Assembly: GCA_033762315.1 (NCBI GenBank)
Contig: JANRLS010000148.1
Location: 3,963-67,962 of the forward strand
Direction: 5' to 3'
DNA length: 64,000 bases
Source of the DNA: CAYLLN01 sp033762315
GTDB taxonomy: Bacteria > Planctomycetota > Planctomycetia > Pirellulales > Pirellulaceae
The stretch's first letter is position 1, and every line of letters starts with the position of its first letter. This document shows, one piece after another, positions 24,055 through 33,168 of the stretch. Position numbers and translations under genes: made by a program. A model generated the notes under the pieces. That model was not told the origin of the DNA. It saw nothing but the letters and a program-made list of their open reading frames with translations, and ran no database searches.

Positions 24055-25953
24055 CTACGCCAAATCGCGGTCTTCGAACAAGGTCAGCGCGAGCAACATC
24101 GCGATGGTGCTGTAGAGGGCACAATAGACGAGGGCCCAGCCAAGATAGACCACGGGGACCGAAGTCCCGGTGGCAATGCCCGCTTGGATATTGAGGTGGT
24201 CGAGCACGGGGAAAATGGTGGCGATGAGTTGGCCGAAGAAAATGACCGGCGGAAATTGATCGGCCACCACCTGCGATTGTACGAGCAGCGGAGTGAGGTG
24301 CCCCAGCACATAAATCGCGAAACAGATGATGACATTCGCCAACATCGGCAGGCGGGTGGAAATCGCCACGCTCAGCGCGGCCATGATCAAGGTCTCGAAA
24401 TAGGCCAGCACCAGCCCCGGCACCAGCTGGGCCATCTCGAAAAAGCAGTTTTGCCACGAAGGATCGGTCTGCATCCGGTCGGGGGCGGAATAGGTTCCCT
24501 CGCGGGCGTCGTAGATCGGCTTGAAGGCGACCGCGACGAGCAGCACAAGGCCAAACGCCACGCACATGAGACCTACCGACCAGGCGATTCCCAAGAATTT
24601 GCCCAGGATGAAGTCGCGCCGGCTAACGGGTTTCGAGAGCACGGTGAGGGCCGTCTTCCCTTCGACCTCTTCCGAGACCGACGTGCTGGCCGCCCACACC
24701 GCCTGAAATATGCACAGCACCAGAATCAGGCTCAGCCCCGAATCCTTCAGCATTTTAATGTCGCTGGCCAGCGTGAAATACGGCACGAAAACGAAGATCA
24801 CCAGCAGGAATAGGCCCACCGCCAGCAAAATCGCATACAGCGGCTGCGCGATCTCCGATTTTGCCGTCGAAAGGGCGACGGCCGACAGCTTGGGAAATGC
24901 GGCCCTCAGCAGCAGATAAACGAAGAACACCCCGGCGATCGAGACCGCCGTGATGGGCACCATCACCATTTGCGGGAAGGCAATCGAGCGGACAATCGTC
25001 AGTTGCAGATTGGCCGGTTTGGCCCCTTCGTTCTTCGCGTAAAGGTTCGTCACATGCTCCATGCGAAACGGATTCGCGCCGTATTCGGTCCGCTTCCAAA
25101 CCGCGGTGGTTCCGACCGGAACATCGAGCAAAACCGCGATCAGCGAGGCTTGGGCAAAGGGCTCGGTCCGCACTTTCAGGCGTTGATCGCTGGCGAGGCG
25201 AATTTCGCGAATTTCCGTCCGCCGGAACGACACCGGCACCGCCGTCTCAATGGGGTCGTCGAACTCATTGGGTGGCGCGGGAATCACCACCGTTTGCGTC
25301 ACCATCCCCTCGCGGGCGAGCAGCGGCAGGCGGGCCAGACTATCGAGATAGTCAAGCGGCTCGCGCACGATAAAGAGCCCCAGCACGGAGAAAACCGACA
25401 TCACCACGCAAATCCAGAGCAAAGGCCAGAGCACCCCCTCGCGGATCGCGATTCCCGTTTCGACCAGCGCCCGCCGGCTGACCACGGTCACCGCCGCGAT
25501 GGCCGCCAGCCACGAAGCGACGAGCGTTCCGCCTAGGGCCCAAAGCCGGTCGAGCAGGCTGATTGGCCGTGCTTTTGGGGCCGCGTCGAGCGGTTGGTCG
25601 GCAGCCGGATCGGCCTGCTCATTCGCAGCCGCGGCGGCGGGCTGGGCGCCGTGCTCCACGGCACCGCCACGCAATTGCGGCAACCAGAGGAGCAGTCCCA
25701 CGAAAAACGCCGCCGTCAGCACTCCAATCGCGATGCGCTTCGCCTGCGGATGGTCGTACAACGTGCCAATTCCCGGCAGCAGCGAGATCAGCCGGGCGAT
25801 TCCCCACAAACCGGCCGTCAGAACGAGACCGGCAAGTCCGCCGAGGGCGAGAATCCAGACGGCGGTGAGCCAGTTGGTCAGCCCTTCGGAGAGCTGCAAA
25901 CGCATCCGGTCGAAGATGTCCGCCAGGAGGATCGAACTGGAAAAATCGAACAT
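24055..25953 (-). CDS. ABC-2-type transporter permease, orphan
   Basis: 632 residues, about nine or ten transmembrane helices. The ABC-2 core is recognisable in the C-terminal half: a helix pair around VFVPYFTLA, then EEVEGKTALTVLSKPVSRRDFILGKFLG, the intracellular signature of this family, then four helices. A large extracytoplasmic domain (about 215-335) separates the first helices from the core, and an Ala/Asp-rich loop lies at ~100-130. No ABC ATPase gene is next to it, so the ATPase must be encoded elsewhere. The ATG at 25951-25953 was chosen over an upstream TTG/GTG-type start for its position before the first amphipathic segment. The transported substrate is unknown. Confidence 0.8.
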   Translation of the reverse strand: MFDFSSSILLADIFDRMRLQLSEGLTNWLTAVWILALGGLAGLVLTAGLWGIARLISLLPGIGTLYDHPQAKRIAIGVLTAAFFVGLLLWLPQLRGGAVEHGAQPAAAAANEQADPAADQPLDAAPKARPISLLDRLWALGGTLVASWLAAIAAVTVVSRRALVETGIAIREGVLWPLLWICVVMSVFSVLGLFIVREPLDYLDSLARLPLLAREGMVTQTVVIPAPPNEFDDPIETAVPVSFRRTEIREIRLASDQRLKVRTEPFAQASLIAVLLDVPVGTTAVWKRTEYGANPFRMEHVTNLYAKNEGAKPANLQLTIVRSIAFPQMVMVPITAVSIAGVFFVYLLLRAAFPKLSAVALSTAKSEIAQPLYAILLAVGLFLLVIFVFVPYFTLASDIKMLKDSGLSLILVLCIFQAVWAASTSVSEEVEGKTALTVLSKPVSRRDFILGKFLGIAWSVGLMCVAFGLVLLVAVAFKPIYDAREGTYSAPDRMQTDPSWQNCFFEMAQLVPGLVLAYFETLIMAALSVAISTRLPMLANVIICFAIYVLGHLTPLLVQSQVVADQFPPVIFFGQLIATIFPVLDHLNIQAGIATGTSVPVVYLGWALVYCALYSTIAMLLALTLFEDRDLA

Positions 25954-26045
25954 AAATCCAAGCCTGACAGGCAGTTGCGCCGGCAAATTCAAGTTGTTTC
26001 GCGGGAAGGCTGGCTCAGTTACGCCGCTAGCGACCGGTTGGTTCG

Positions 26046-26324
26046 TTAAGACGTGATGTCGAAGCTGGCAAACTCCCCGGTGGCGGGGTGATCGAGGGCC
26101 GATTCGCTGCGGATGTTATCCGCCATCGAGTCCCGGACGCGGGCCAGAAAACGCTCGACTTCCGCCGCTTCTCCTTCGACCACTAGCCGCACGCGGCGGT
26201 CGGGCAGGTTGCAAACAAAACCCGTCACGGCGAATTCAGCCGCGATTCGCCGGGCATTGTAGCGAAAACCGACTCCCTGGACGCGGCCCGCATAGAACAC
26301 TTCGCGCCGCGCCAAGCTCTTCAT
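26046..26324 (-). CDS. acyP: Acylphosphatase
   Basis: 92 residues, the normal length. It contains the family loop GRVQGVGFRYNARRIA with catalytic R21, and the strand GFVCNLPDRRVRLVVEGE with catalytic N39. It hydrolyses carboxyl-phosphate bonds such as those in acetyl phosphate or 1,3-bisphosphoglycerate. The ATG at 26322-26324 has a strong GGAGGGGG ribosome-binding site, and an in-frame upstream extension lacks this. It is divergent from the lipoprotein gene at 26512. Confidence 0.92.
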   Translation of the reverse strand: MKSLARREVFYAGRVQGVGFRYNARRIAAEFAVTGFVCNLPDRRVRLVVEGEAAEVERFLARVRDSMADNIRSESALDHPATGEFASFDITS

Positions 26325-26511
26325 CGCCCCCTCCGCTAGCGAAGATACCTTGCGGCATGAGTTGCCGGAAGTGGCCTCGCAAGCGTGGGCCGTGGGCTGC
26401 CGGTTCGTCTTGTTTGGGCGGGCGACATTCCTTAACATCCGCGACCCCGGTGCGGGAGCGGTCCGTGCCGGGGCAAATCTACCCTGTCTTATCGTGATGC
26501 TGGGTGTCTTC

Positions 26512-27840
26512 ATGCCTCAATTGGCGGGCTGCCGCTGGGTTTGCGCGGGGCTGCTGGCGGCGCTTGGCGTCGCCCTGGGAGGCTGCGCGTCGGGAGGCTG
26601 GCTCAGCCGTGGCGGCGGCGAAATTCCGGTTGGCGAGGAATCCCCCTCGGCAGCCCGCTATCCGACCGCCCTGACGGGCCGCGATTCGCAAGCCCGACCA
26701 GCCCCTTCGTCCGAGCAAACCACCCACAAACCGGCTGCTATGGCCGATGCCGAGCAAGTAGCCCAAGCGGAGCCGGCTACCCCCACCAAAAGCCCGGCCC
26801 CCCCGCCAGAGATTAAAGCCCCCCTGGCAGTATTTCCACCCGCCCTGCGGATCGATCCGGTTCGCACAATTCCGTCGCCAGACTCGTCCCCCGCGCTTGA
26901 ATCGCCCCCTCCACCGGCAACGGGACCGCTCGCCAACTCGACTAGTGTGCATCCGGCGGCGGCGAGCGAGCCGATTGTCGAAATCATTACTCCGGCGGTG
27001 GCAAATTCGCTCCCTTCGGCCCCCGCGCTTGTCACGTCGGTTGCTCCGCTGACAACGCCGCCGGCACTCGCGCCACCGCCGGCCATGAGCGAAGCGGAGC
27101 GGCTCGCGGCGATCAGCCAGCAGCGCGATGTGCTCATCGCCATGCTGGAAGACGAGATTCGCACTCGTCAGCCCAACGCCAAGAGCGACCCGGAACTCCC
27201 CCGCCTGGAGCAACACCTGCGGCTCCTCTATGCGGCGGCGGGGCGCGGCGACGACGCGACCCTGCCGGTCGAATCGCTCCCTGCCGCCGAGCGCGAAGCG
27301 TATAAGCACCTGTCGTTTGGCCTGGCCACCTGGCTTGCTCCCGACGAACAGCGCCGCGCGCCGCTGCGCAATGCCCGCGTTTTGCGTTCGCTGCGCGACG
27401 CCACCAGCCAGCTCGCCGCCGCCAGCAAGCTCGATCTGCGGAACCTCGCCTTCTGCGAAAAAGTAGAGTATTTCGGCTGGTACAGCGAATTTTCGCGATA
27501 CGAGTTTCAGCCCAAGCAGCAGGTGATTCTGTACGTCGAAATCGACAATTTCACCGCCCTCGAAAAGGGGCCGCACTCGTTCGAGACCGAGCTGCAGGGG
27601 TCGTATCAGATTTTCGACGAAACCGGCAACGTCGTCGCCCAGCGCACGCTGCCGCTCGATCGCGAGGTCTGCCGCAATTATCGCCGCGACTATTTCCTCG
27701 CTTATCGCGTGTTCATGCCCGACGAAATCGCCGCTGGCCGCTATCGGCTGGAGCTGACGATTGAGGACCGGAAGGCGGCCGGCGAATTCAAGGGGAAGAA
27801 GTTGGGAGAAGGGCTGGTTGAATTCACGATCCGGAATTGA
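26512..27840 (+). CDS. Proline-rich putative lipoprotein
   Basis: 442 residues. A hydrophobic leader ending LGVALGGC (C25) looks like a lipoprotein signal. Residues ~30-210 are low complexity (Pro/Ala/Ser/Thr), probably a flexible wall- or periplasm-spanning linker. The folded part follows: a helical stretch with SQQRDVLIAMLEDEIRTRQ, then a beta-rich domain from FCEKVEYFGWYSEFSRYEF to the end (VILYVEIDNF, YQIFDETGNVVAQ). I recall similar C-terminal domains in planctomycete hypothetical proteins but know no function. ATG 26497 is an alternative start. Confidence 0.72.
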   Translation: MPQLAGCRWVCAGLLAALGVALGGCASGGWLSRGGGEIPVGEESPSAARYPTALTGRDSQARPAPSSEQTTHKPAAMADAEQVAQAEPATPTKSPAPPPEIKAPLAVFPPALRIDPVRTIPSPDSSPALESPPPPATGPLANSTSVHPAAASEPIVEIITPAVANSLPSAPALVTSVAPLTTPPALAPPPAMSEAERLAAISQQRDVLIAMLEDEIRTRQPNAKSDPELPRLEQHLRLLYAAAGRGDDATLPVESLPAAEREAYKHLSFGLATWLAPDEQRRAPLRNARVLRSLRDATSQLAAASKLDLRNLAFCEKVEYFGWYSEFSRYEFQPKQQVILYVEIDNFTALEKGPHSFETELQGSYQIFDETGNVVAQRTLPLDREVCRNYRRDYFLAYRVFMPDEIAAGRYRLELTIEDRKAAGEFKGKKLGEGLVEFTIRN

Positions 27841-27866
27841 GAAGATCGGTTCTCGAAAGGCAGAAC

Positions 27867-28280
27867 ATGGATCTTCCCTGGTATCGCGATGGTTTGCGGT
27901 TTGAATGCACCCAGTGCGGCGATTGCTGCACGGGAGCGCCCGGCTATGTCTGGGTGAACAACGAAGAAATCGAGGCCTTGGCCCGGCTGATGGGCCTGGA
28001 AACCGAGGTTTTTGAAGATCAATACGTCCGTAAGGTGGGGGCTCGCAAGAGCCTCAAGGAATTTCCCGGCGGCGACTGCGTGCTCTTCGATGGCACCGCC
28101 CGCAAATGCACGGTTTATGGCGCTCGTCCGCGGCAATGCCGCACTTGGCCGTTTTGGGATTCCAACCTGAAGTCCCCCACCGCCTGGCAGCAAACTTGCG
28201 AGGCCTGCCCCGGCAGCGGGAAGGGAAAGCTGCACCAGATTGACGAGATCGAAGCGCAGCGGAAGGTCGTGAAGGTCTAG
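27867..28280 (+). CDS. YkgJ-family cysteine-cluster protein
   Basis: 137 residues. Cysteines follow the YkgJ/CxxCxxCC pattern: FECTQCGDCCTG near the N-terminus, then CVLFDGTARKCTVYGARPRQC and a final TCEACPGSG. The family is thought to bind zinc or an iron-sulfur cluster. Its role is unknown, though some members sit in flagellar or Fe-S contexts. The ATG at 27867 follows AAAGG. The gene starts 26 bp after the lipoprotein stop and is probably cotranscribed with it. Confidence 0.85.
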   Translation: MDLPWYRDGLRFECTQCGDCCTGAPGYVWVNNEEIEALARLMGLETEVFEDQYVRKVGARKSLKEFPGGDCVLFDGTARKCTVYGARPRQCRTWPFWDSNLKSPTAWQQTCEACPGSGKGKLHQIDEIEAQRKVVKV

Positions 28281-28666
28281 CGTGGAGTTTGCCGATTGGG
28301 GCGGTCGGGTAGAATTTTCGGATTGTTTCAAGTCTGCCGATAGGGTGGTCGATAATGAGGCGGGCGACAACTGCGCGACTGGTTTCACCCGCGTTGGCTG
28401 GGATGTGAGAAATCGGCGTTAGTCGAGACCTGACAACGAGTTACGACGAATTTTGGCGGCTTGTCGCGAGTAAATCGTTCCAAGTCCATTGTTTTCAATC
28501 ACTTAGGAAAATTGGTTGCCCCTCGTGCGGTTGTCCGCGAAGTGTCGCGCGAGGGCAATGAACTTGACTCTAGTGCTTACGCCATCTACACTTGGGGCGA
28601 TTGCTGGGCGATGCCAGCGGTTGCCCTGGGGTGTCGGTTGCCACGCCGCTGGAGGAGAGCTTCAAC
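28281..28666. other. 386-bp noncoding leader region of the HU gene
   Basis: No gene is apparent. The left half is lower in G+C than average. The right half holds a stem (28520-28529 with 28546-28555, CCCTCGTGCG/CGCGCGAGGG, one G-T wobble) and, just downstream, the promoter at 28564-28592. The stem ends 8 bp before the -35 box, a position suited to an operator, and is not followed by a T-run. Confidence 0.5.
28564..28592 (+). promoter_or_regulatory. Sigma-70-type promoter of the HU gene
   Basis: TTGACT (28564-28569) and TACACT (28587-28592) with a 17-bp spacer. Initiation near 28599 gives a ~68-nt leader ending in GGAGGAG before the GTG at 28667. Confidence 0.6.
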
Positions 28667-29023
28667 GTGACCAAAAAAGAGATCGTCAAAACGATTTCCG
28701 ACGAGATTGGGCTGACACAGCTCAAGACCAAGGAGATCGTTCAGAAAACGTTCAATGCGATCGTCGAATGCCTGGTCGAAGAGCCGCGACGGGTCGAATT
28801 GCGGAACTTTGGCGTGTTTGAAGTCAAGCAGCGGGCCGCCCGCAAGGCGCGCAACCCGCGAACTGGTGAACGGGTCGATGTTCCGGAGAAGTACGTCGTC
28901 ACCTTCAAACCTGGCAAGGAAATGGAAGAACGGGTCCGCGAACTGATGCAGCAGCGGAAAGCCCAACAAAATAACAACGGGTCCGCCAACTCGGCTCCCC
29001 ACAAGGAGCAAGCGACCGCCTAG
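28667..29023 (+). CDS. HU/IHF-family DNA-binding protein
   Basis: 118 residues from a GTG with a strong GGAGGAG site. MTKKEIVKTISDEIGLTQLK, VELRNFGVFEVKQRAARKAR and NPRTGERVDVPEKYVVTFKPG match HU/IHF, including the NPRTGE tip of the DNA-bending arm. A ~25-residue polar tail (QQRKAQQNNNGSANSAP) extends beyond the usual ~92-residue core. It acts in nucleoid packaging and architecture. Its own promoter lies at 28564. Confidence 0.94.
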   Translation: MTKKEIVKTISDEIGLTQLKTKEIVQKTFNAIVECLVEEPRRVELRNFGVFEVKQRAARKARNPRTGERVDVPEKYVVTFKPGKEMEERVRELMQQRKAQQNNNGSANSAPHKEQATA

Positions 29024-29125
29024 GCGGCCGAGTGGCGCGGCTCAAACCTCGTCACCCCAACCACTTAGGACGCGGCCACCGGGCCGCCAACTCGCAAATT
29101 TCGCCGCTGTTTCATGGAGGAAACG

Positions 29126-29344
29126 ATGCGCCGGCTTATCCTGTCCACCCTGCTCGGCTTGGCCCTGTGCGCCAACGTGGGCTGCTTCCTGCCGATCTAT
29201 TCCGGCGATCCGGCGATGCGGACCAAGGAATTGCTCTTCACTTCCGAGAATTTCCGCCAGATCATCGACGAATGGGAGCGAATCTGGTTTCTGGACCAGC
29301 CTAGCCACATGACTCCCTTTCGCACTCACGGCGGCGTCATTTAG
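29126..29344 (+). CDS. Small putative lipoprotein
   Basis: 72 residues. The ATG at 29126 is preceded by GGAGG at ideal spacing. An in-frame ATG at 29114 lacks this. The leader MRRLILSTLLGLALCANVGC ends in a Cys that may be lipid-modified, though -3 Asn is atypical for a lipobox. The mature part has EENFRQ-like polar sequence and EWERIWFLDQPSHMTP. I recall small planctomycete proteins of this kind but know no function. Confidence 0.65.
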   Translation: MRRLILSTLLGLALCANVGCFLPIYSGDPAMRTKELLFTSENFRQIIDEWERIWFLDQPSHMTPFRTHGGVI

Positions 29345-29412
29345 GCCGGTCGGCTGACGAACCGCCCCCGGCATGTTAGATTCAGGCCGTTTCCCCGCGT
29401 TGGAAGCGAGCC

Positions 29413-30351
29413 ATGCCCCCCCCTGCCGCGGCGATTGACCTGTCGGTCCAATTGGGCCGCTTGTCGCTGCGCGGACCGATCCTCACCGCCTCGGGCACCT
29501 TTGGCTATGCCCGCGAGATGGAGCGGCTGGTCGATTTCAGCCTGCTCGGCGGCATTCTTCCCAAAACGGTCACAAAATCCCCTCGTCCGGGCAATCAGCC
29601 CTGGCGGACCGTCGAAACCTCGGCCGGAATGCTCAATTCCATCGGCCTCGATAACGACGGCATCGACGCCTTCATCGCCCATCACTTGCCCTACCTCGCC
29701 AGCTTGCCCACAGCCACCATTGTGAGCATCGCCGGCAGCAACCACGACGAGTTCGTCGAGATGGCCCGCCAGCTGGACGGCCGGCCAGGCGTGGCGGCCA
29801 TCGAGCTGAACATCTCGTGCCCCAATGTGGCCCACGGCGTCGATTTCGGAGCCGATGCCACGCTTTGCGGCCGCCTCGTCAGTGCGGTTCGCTCGGCCAC
29901 GACCACGCCGATCCTCGCCAAGCTGACCCCCAACGTCACCCGCATCACCGACATCGCCAAAGCCGCGGCCGACGGCGGAGCGGACGCCATCAGCCTCATC
30001 AACACGGTGCTGGGCATGGCAATCGACTGGCGGAAGCGGCGGCCGCTGCTAGGCAACATCGTTGGCGGCCTCTCCGGCCCCGCCATCAAGCCGATTGCCC
30101 TGCGGTGCGTCTATCAAGTGGCCCAGGCGGTGCGTACGCCGCTCGTCGGCATCGGCGGCATCGCGACGATTGACGACGTGATGGAATTCCTGGTGGCCGG
30201 GGCGTCGGCCGTGCAAATCGGCACCGCGAACTATTATGATCCCACCGTGTCGATGAAGCTGACCCAAGCCCTGCCCGCCGCCCTGCACGAAGCCGGCGCG
30301 ATTTCGCTCCGCGACATCATCGGCACGCTTAAAACAAAGTCTGAACCCTAA
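29413..30351 (+). CDS. pyrD: Dihydroorotate dehydrogenase, class 1B catalytic subunit
   Basis: 312 residues. Flavin-barrel phrases: LTASGTFGYA, ILPKTVTKSPRPGN, NSIGLDNDG, ELNISCPNV with the class 1 catalytic Cys C136, KLTPNVTRI, and VGGLSGPAIKPIAL. Class 1B enzymes oxidise dihydroorotate to orotate in pyrimidine synthesis and pass electrons to NAD+ through PyrK. A pyrK gene lies at 46057 in this window rather than beside pyrD. The spacer to trpS is 49 bp. Confidence 0.95.
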   Translation: MPPPAAAIDLSVQLGRLSLRGPILTASGTFGYAREMERLVDFSLLGGILPKTVTKSPRPGNQPWRTVETSAGMLNSIGLDNDGIDAFIAHHLPYLASLPTATIVSIAGSNHDEFVEMARQLDGRPGVAAIELNISCPNVAHGVDFGADATLCGRLVSAVRSATTTPILAKLTPNVTRITDIAKAAADGGADAISLINTVLGMAIDWRKRRPLLGNIVGGLSGPAIKPIALRCVYQVAQAVRTPLVGIGGIATIDDVMEFLVAGASAVQIGTANYYDPTVSMKLTQALPAALHEAGAISLRDIIGTLKTKSEP

Positions 30352-30400
30352 ACCAGGGTCGGCGGGTGCCTCGCCCTCCCGATCCCGACTCCCGACTCCC

Positions 30401-31369
30401 ATGCGTGTTCTTTCCGGCATTCAACCGACGGGCCGCCCTCATTGGGGCAACTATTTCGGCGCGATCCGCCAATACATCGACCTGCAGCACGGCAACGAGT
30501 CGTATTATTTCGTCGCCAACCTGCACGCCCTGACGACCGTGCGCGACGCCAAACAGCTCCGGCAAAACACGCTCGACGCGGCTCTCGACCTGCTCGCACT
30601 GGGGCTCGATCCGGCCAAGGCGACACTATTCATCCAGTCCGACGTGCCCGAAGTGACCGAGCTGACGTGGCTCTTGATGGCGGTTACGCCGATGGGCCTT
30701 TTGGAGCGTTGCGTTTCGTACAAGGACAAAGTGAGCAAGGGGCTGGCGGCCGACGCGGGGCTCTTCACCTATCCGGTGCTGATGTCGGCCGACATCCTGA
30801 TTTACGACTCCGAGATCGTCCCCGTCGGTGCCGACCAGATTCAGCACATCGAAGTGGCTCGCGACATCGCCGGCACCTTCAATCATCTGTTTGGCGAGAC
30901 ATTCGTCCTGCCCAAATACAAAGTGCTCGAAAGCTCGGCCAAAGTGCCCGGCCTCGACGGCGAGAAGATGAGCAAAAGCTATGGCAACACCATCGAGATC
31001 TTCGAGGAGGCCAAGGCCGCCCGCAAAAAAGTGATGCGGATCGCGACCGATTCGCGGCCGATGGAAGAGCCCAAGCCCGACTATGAAAGCGACCACCTGT
31101 ATCAGCTCTTTTCGCTTTTCGCCGGCGATGCCGAGCGAGCCGAAATGGCCGCCCTCTACCAGCGCGGCGGCTTTGGCTATGGACAGGTGAAAATGGCCCT
31201 GGCCGACGCGGCCGAAAAGCACTTCGCCCCGTTTCGCGAGCGGCGCGCCGCCCTGGCCGCCGATCCCGCCGGAGTCGCCGCGATTCTGGCCGATGGCGCG
31301 GCTCGCGCCCGCAAAAAGGCCGGCGAAGTGCTGCTCCGGGCTCAAAAGGCGTGCGGCGTGAAGAAGTGA
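30401..31369 (+). CDS. trpS: Tryptophanyl-tRNA synthetase
   Basis: 322 residues, normal length. The class I signatures are SGIQPTGRPHWGNYFGA (HIGH-type) and GEKMSKSYGN (K189-S193). SADILIYDSEIVPVGADQIQHIEVARDIA is the family's central segment. It charges tRNA-Trp. It lies 13 bp upstream of pncA and probably shares its transcript. Confidence 0.97.
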   Translation: MRVLSGIQPTGRPHWGNYFGAIRQYIDLQHGNESYYFVANLHALTTVRDAKQLRQNTLDAALDLLALGLDPAKATLFIQSDVPEVTELTWLLMAVTPMGLLERCVSYKDKVSKGLAADAGLFTYPVLMSADILIYDSEIVPVGADQIQHIEVARDIAGTFNHLFGETFVLPKYKVLESSAKVPGLDGEKMSKSYGNTIEIFEEAKAARKKVMRIATDSRPMEEPKPDYESDHLYQLFSLFAGDAERAEMAALYQRGGFGYGQVKMALADAAEKHFAPFRERRAALAADPAGVAAILADGAARARKKAGEVLLRAQKACGVKK

Positions 31370-31382
31370 AAGGGACCTCGCA

Positions 31383-31997
31383 GTGCCCGGCGCTTTGCTG
31401 CTTATCGACCTGCAGAACGACTTTCTCCCTGGCGGCGCGCTGGCGGTGCCAAACGGCGACGAAGTCCTGCCGATTGCCAACGCGCTGCAGCCCCGCTTCG
31501 ACCTGATCGTCGCCACGCAAGACTGGCATCCGGCCGATCATGGCAGCTTCGCCGCCAATCACGTGGGCCGCCGGCCGGGCGAAATCATCGATCTGGCCGG
31601 CCTGCCGCAGATTCTGTGGCCCGTACATTGCGTGCAGGGAACCCCCGGCGCCCAGTTCGCTCCGCATCTCGACCGCGCCCGCTGGAGCGCGATCTTTCAG
31701 AAGGGGACCGATCCGGCCGTCGATAGCTACAGTGGCTTCTTTGACAATGGCCGCCGCCGCGCCACGGGCCTGGCCGATTTTCTGCGGTCGCGCGGCGCGG
31801 ACGAGCTGTTCGTGCTGGGCTTGGCCACGGACTATTGCGTGAAGTGGACCGCGCTCGACGCCGTCACCCTCGGCTTTCGCGTGAACTTGATCGTCGATGC
31901 CTGCCGCGGGGTGAATCTCGGGCCCGGCGACGTCGATCGGGCGCTCGAGGAAATGAAGACCGCCGGCGTGCGGCTCGTTCATTCCACGAGTGTTTAG
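31383..31997 (+). CDS. pncA: Nicotinamidase
   Basis: 204 residues. The catalytic triad is D9 (LLIDLQNDF), K107 (FQKGTDP) and C152 (ATDYCVKWTA). Metal ligands D47, H49 and H53 are in QDWHPADHGSFA. It deamidates nicotinamide to nicotinate for NAD salvage. The GTG start follows AAAGGGA. Its last codons overlap the end of the convergent App1-like gene by 4 bp. Confidence 0.95.
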   Translation: MPGALLLIDLQNDFLPGGALAVPNGDEVLPIANALQPRFDLIVATQDWHPADHGSFAANHVGRRPGEIIDLAGLPQILWPVHCVQGTPGAQFAPHLDRARWSAIFQKGTDPAVDSYSGFFDNGRRRATGLADFLRSRGADELFVLGLATDYCVKWTALDAVTLGFRVNLIVDACRGVNLGPGDVDRALEEMKTAGVRLVHSTSV

Positions 31998-33085
31998 CTC
32001 CCCGGCAGCACCGCTTCGCCCAGTTCGCCGGGCTCGCGGAACAGCCGCACTTTGTCGTAGGGGACGCCGCGAAAGGCCCGCTGATAGCGGTGCGGCGTGT
32101 TCTTGGGACTGTCGATCTGCCGGATGAAAATGCCCCCCACCTGCCGCGGGAACTTGCGGGCCAGTGCGCCGTAAATTTCCGGGTCGTGCTCGCCCGAATC
32201 TCCCAGCAATAGAAACCGCCGCTTGGGAAACGTCTTGAGCAGGCCGTGAATCACTGCCCCCTTGCCGCTGCGGCGAAACAGCAAGAGCCGGCGAATGAGA
32301 TGGTCGCGCAGGCGAAACGCCCGCAGGTGAAACGAACCTTCGGGAAAGCCCTCTTGCCGCAGATGCTCGGCCAGATGCTGATAAAGTTGCCACGGGCTGG
32401 ACGAAACGTAATGCACCGCCGCCCCCTGCCCTTGCCACCCCGCCAACAGCCCCGCCATGCCGGCAATGGGCTGAAACTCGCGGAGGAAGGTATTTACCAG
32501 CAGCGACTCTTTGCAATCGACCTGCGTGTGCTTGAGCGTGTCGTCGATATCGGTGATGACCGACCACCCTTCGACCGGCAGCAAGAACGCTTGCCCCGTG
32601 GCGACCGCCGGGCCGCTGTCCTGGCCGCACACTTCGTAGCTCAGCCGAGCCGCTCCCCCCGACCAGCACTCGACCGGGAGCTTATCGACCGCCAGGCGGA
32701 CCGCCCCGGTGAAATGGCCGTTGGCCCGCGACTTCTTCGGCAGTTGATGCACCTGCTCCCCCAAGCGAACGGCGATCCGCCGCCCAGCAACGTTGCTGGC
32801 CACGAACCGGGCGATCCGCCGCTGGAAGAGTTCGGTCTGGAAGGCCTCCGGCGGCACCTTCATCGCTCGCTGCAGCATTTTGAGCAAAAACCGCTTTCCC
32901 AGCCCCAAATGGCCGCGGGCGAAGACCTCGCCATGCACGTGGATGTGCCAGTTTTCGCCGGTGCGGTCGAGATGCCCGAGCGACGGAAAGAGCGCAACCC
33001 GGTCGTCCTGGGCGAGGTTTGTCAGCGGAACGGACCGGCGCGACATGCGGGCGAGCAATCCGGCGGGCTTGAGGGCGAGAGGCAT
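31994..33085 (-). CDS. App1-type (DUF2183) phosphatidate phosphatase-like protein
   Basis: 363 residues. The C-terminal catalytic domain carries the HAD-like DxDxT motif at D179-D181-T183 (VITDIDDTLKHT), VSSSPWQLYQ and LLLGDSGEHDPEIY, as in yeast App1 and bacterial DUF2183 proteins. The N-terminal ~165 residues form a beta-rich domain (WHIHVHGEVFARGHLG), also seen in that family. The likely reaction is dephosphorylation of phosphatidate or a related lipid phosphate. It is downstream of the two-protease cluster on the same strand, 83 bp after the caspase-like stop. Confidence 0.88.
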   Translation of the reverse strand: MPLALKPAGLLARMSRRSVPLTNLAQDDRVALFPSLGHLDRTGENWHIHVHGEVFARGHLGLGKRFLLKMLQRAMKVPPEAFQTELFQRRIARFVASNVAGRRIAVRLGEQVHQLPKKSRANGHFTGAVRLAVDKLPVECWSGGAARLSYEVCGQDSGPAVATGQAFLLPVEGWSVITDIDDTLKHTQVDCKESLLVNTFLREFQPIAGMAGLLAGWQGQGAAVHYVSSSPWQLYQHLAEHLRQEGFPEGSFHLRAFRLRDHLIRRLLLFRRSGKGAVIHGLLKTFPKRRFLLLGDSGEHDPEIYGALARKFPRQVGGIFIRQIDSPKNTPHRYQRAFRGVPYDKVRLFREPGELGEAVLPGS

Positions 33086-33168
33086 GACTTACGACTAGAA
33101 CCCACGCCCCGCCGCCTTGTCAACCGTCAACTTGTCAACGGATAACCGGCTGCCGCCACCCCCCTCGA

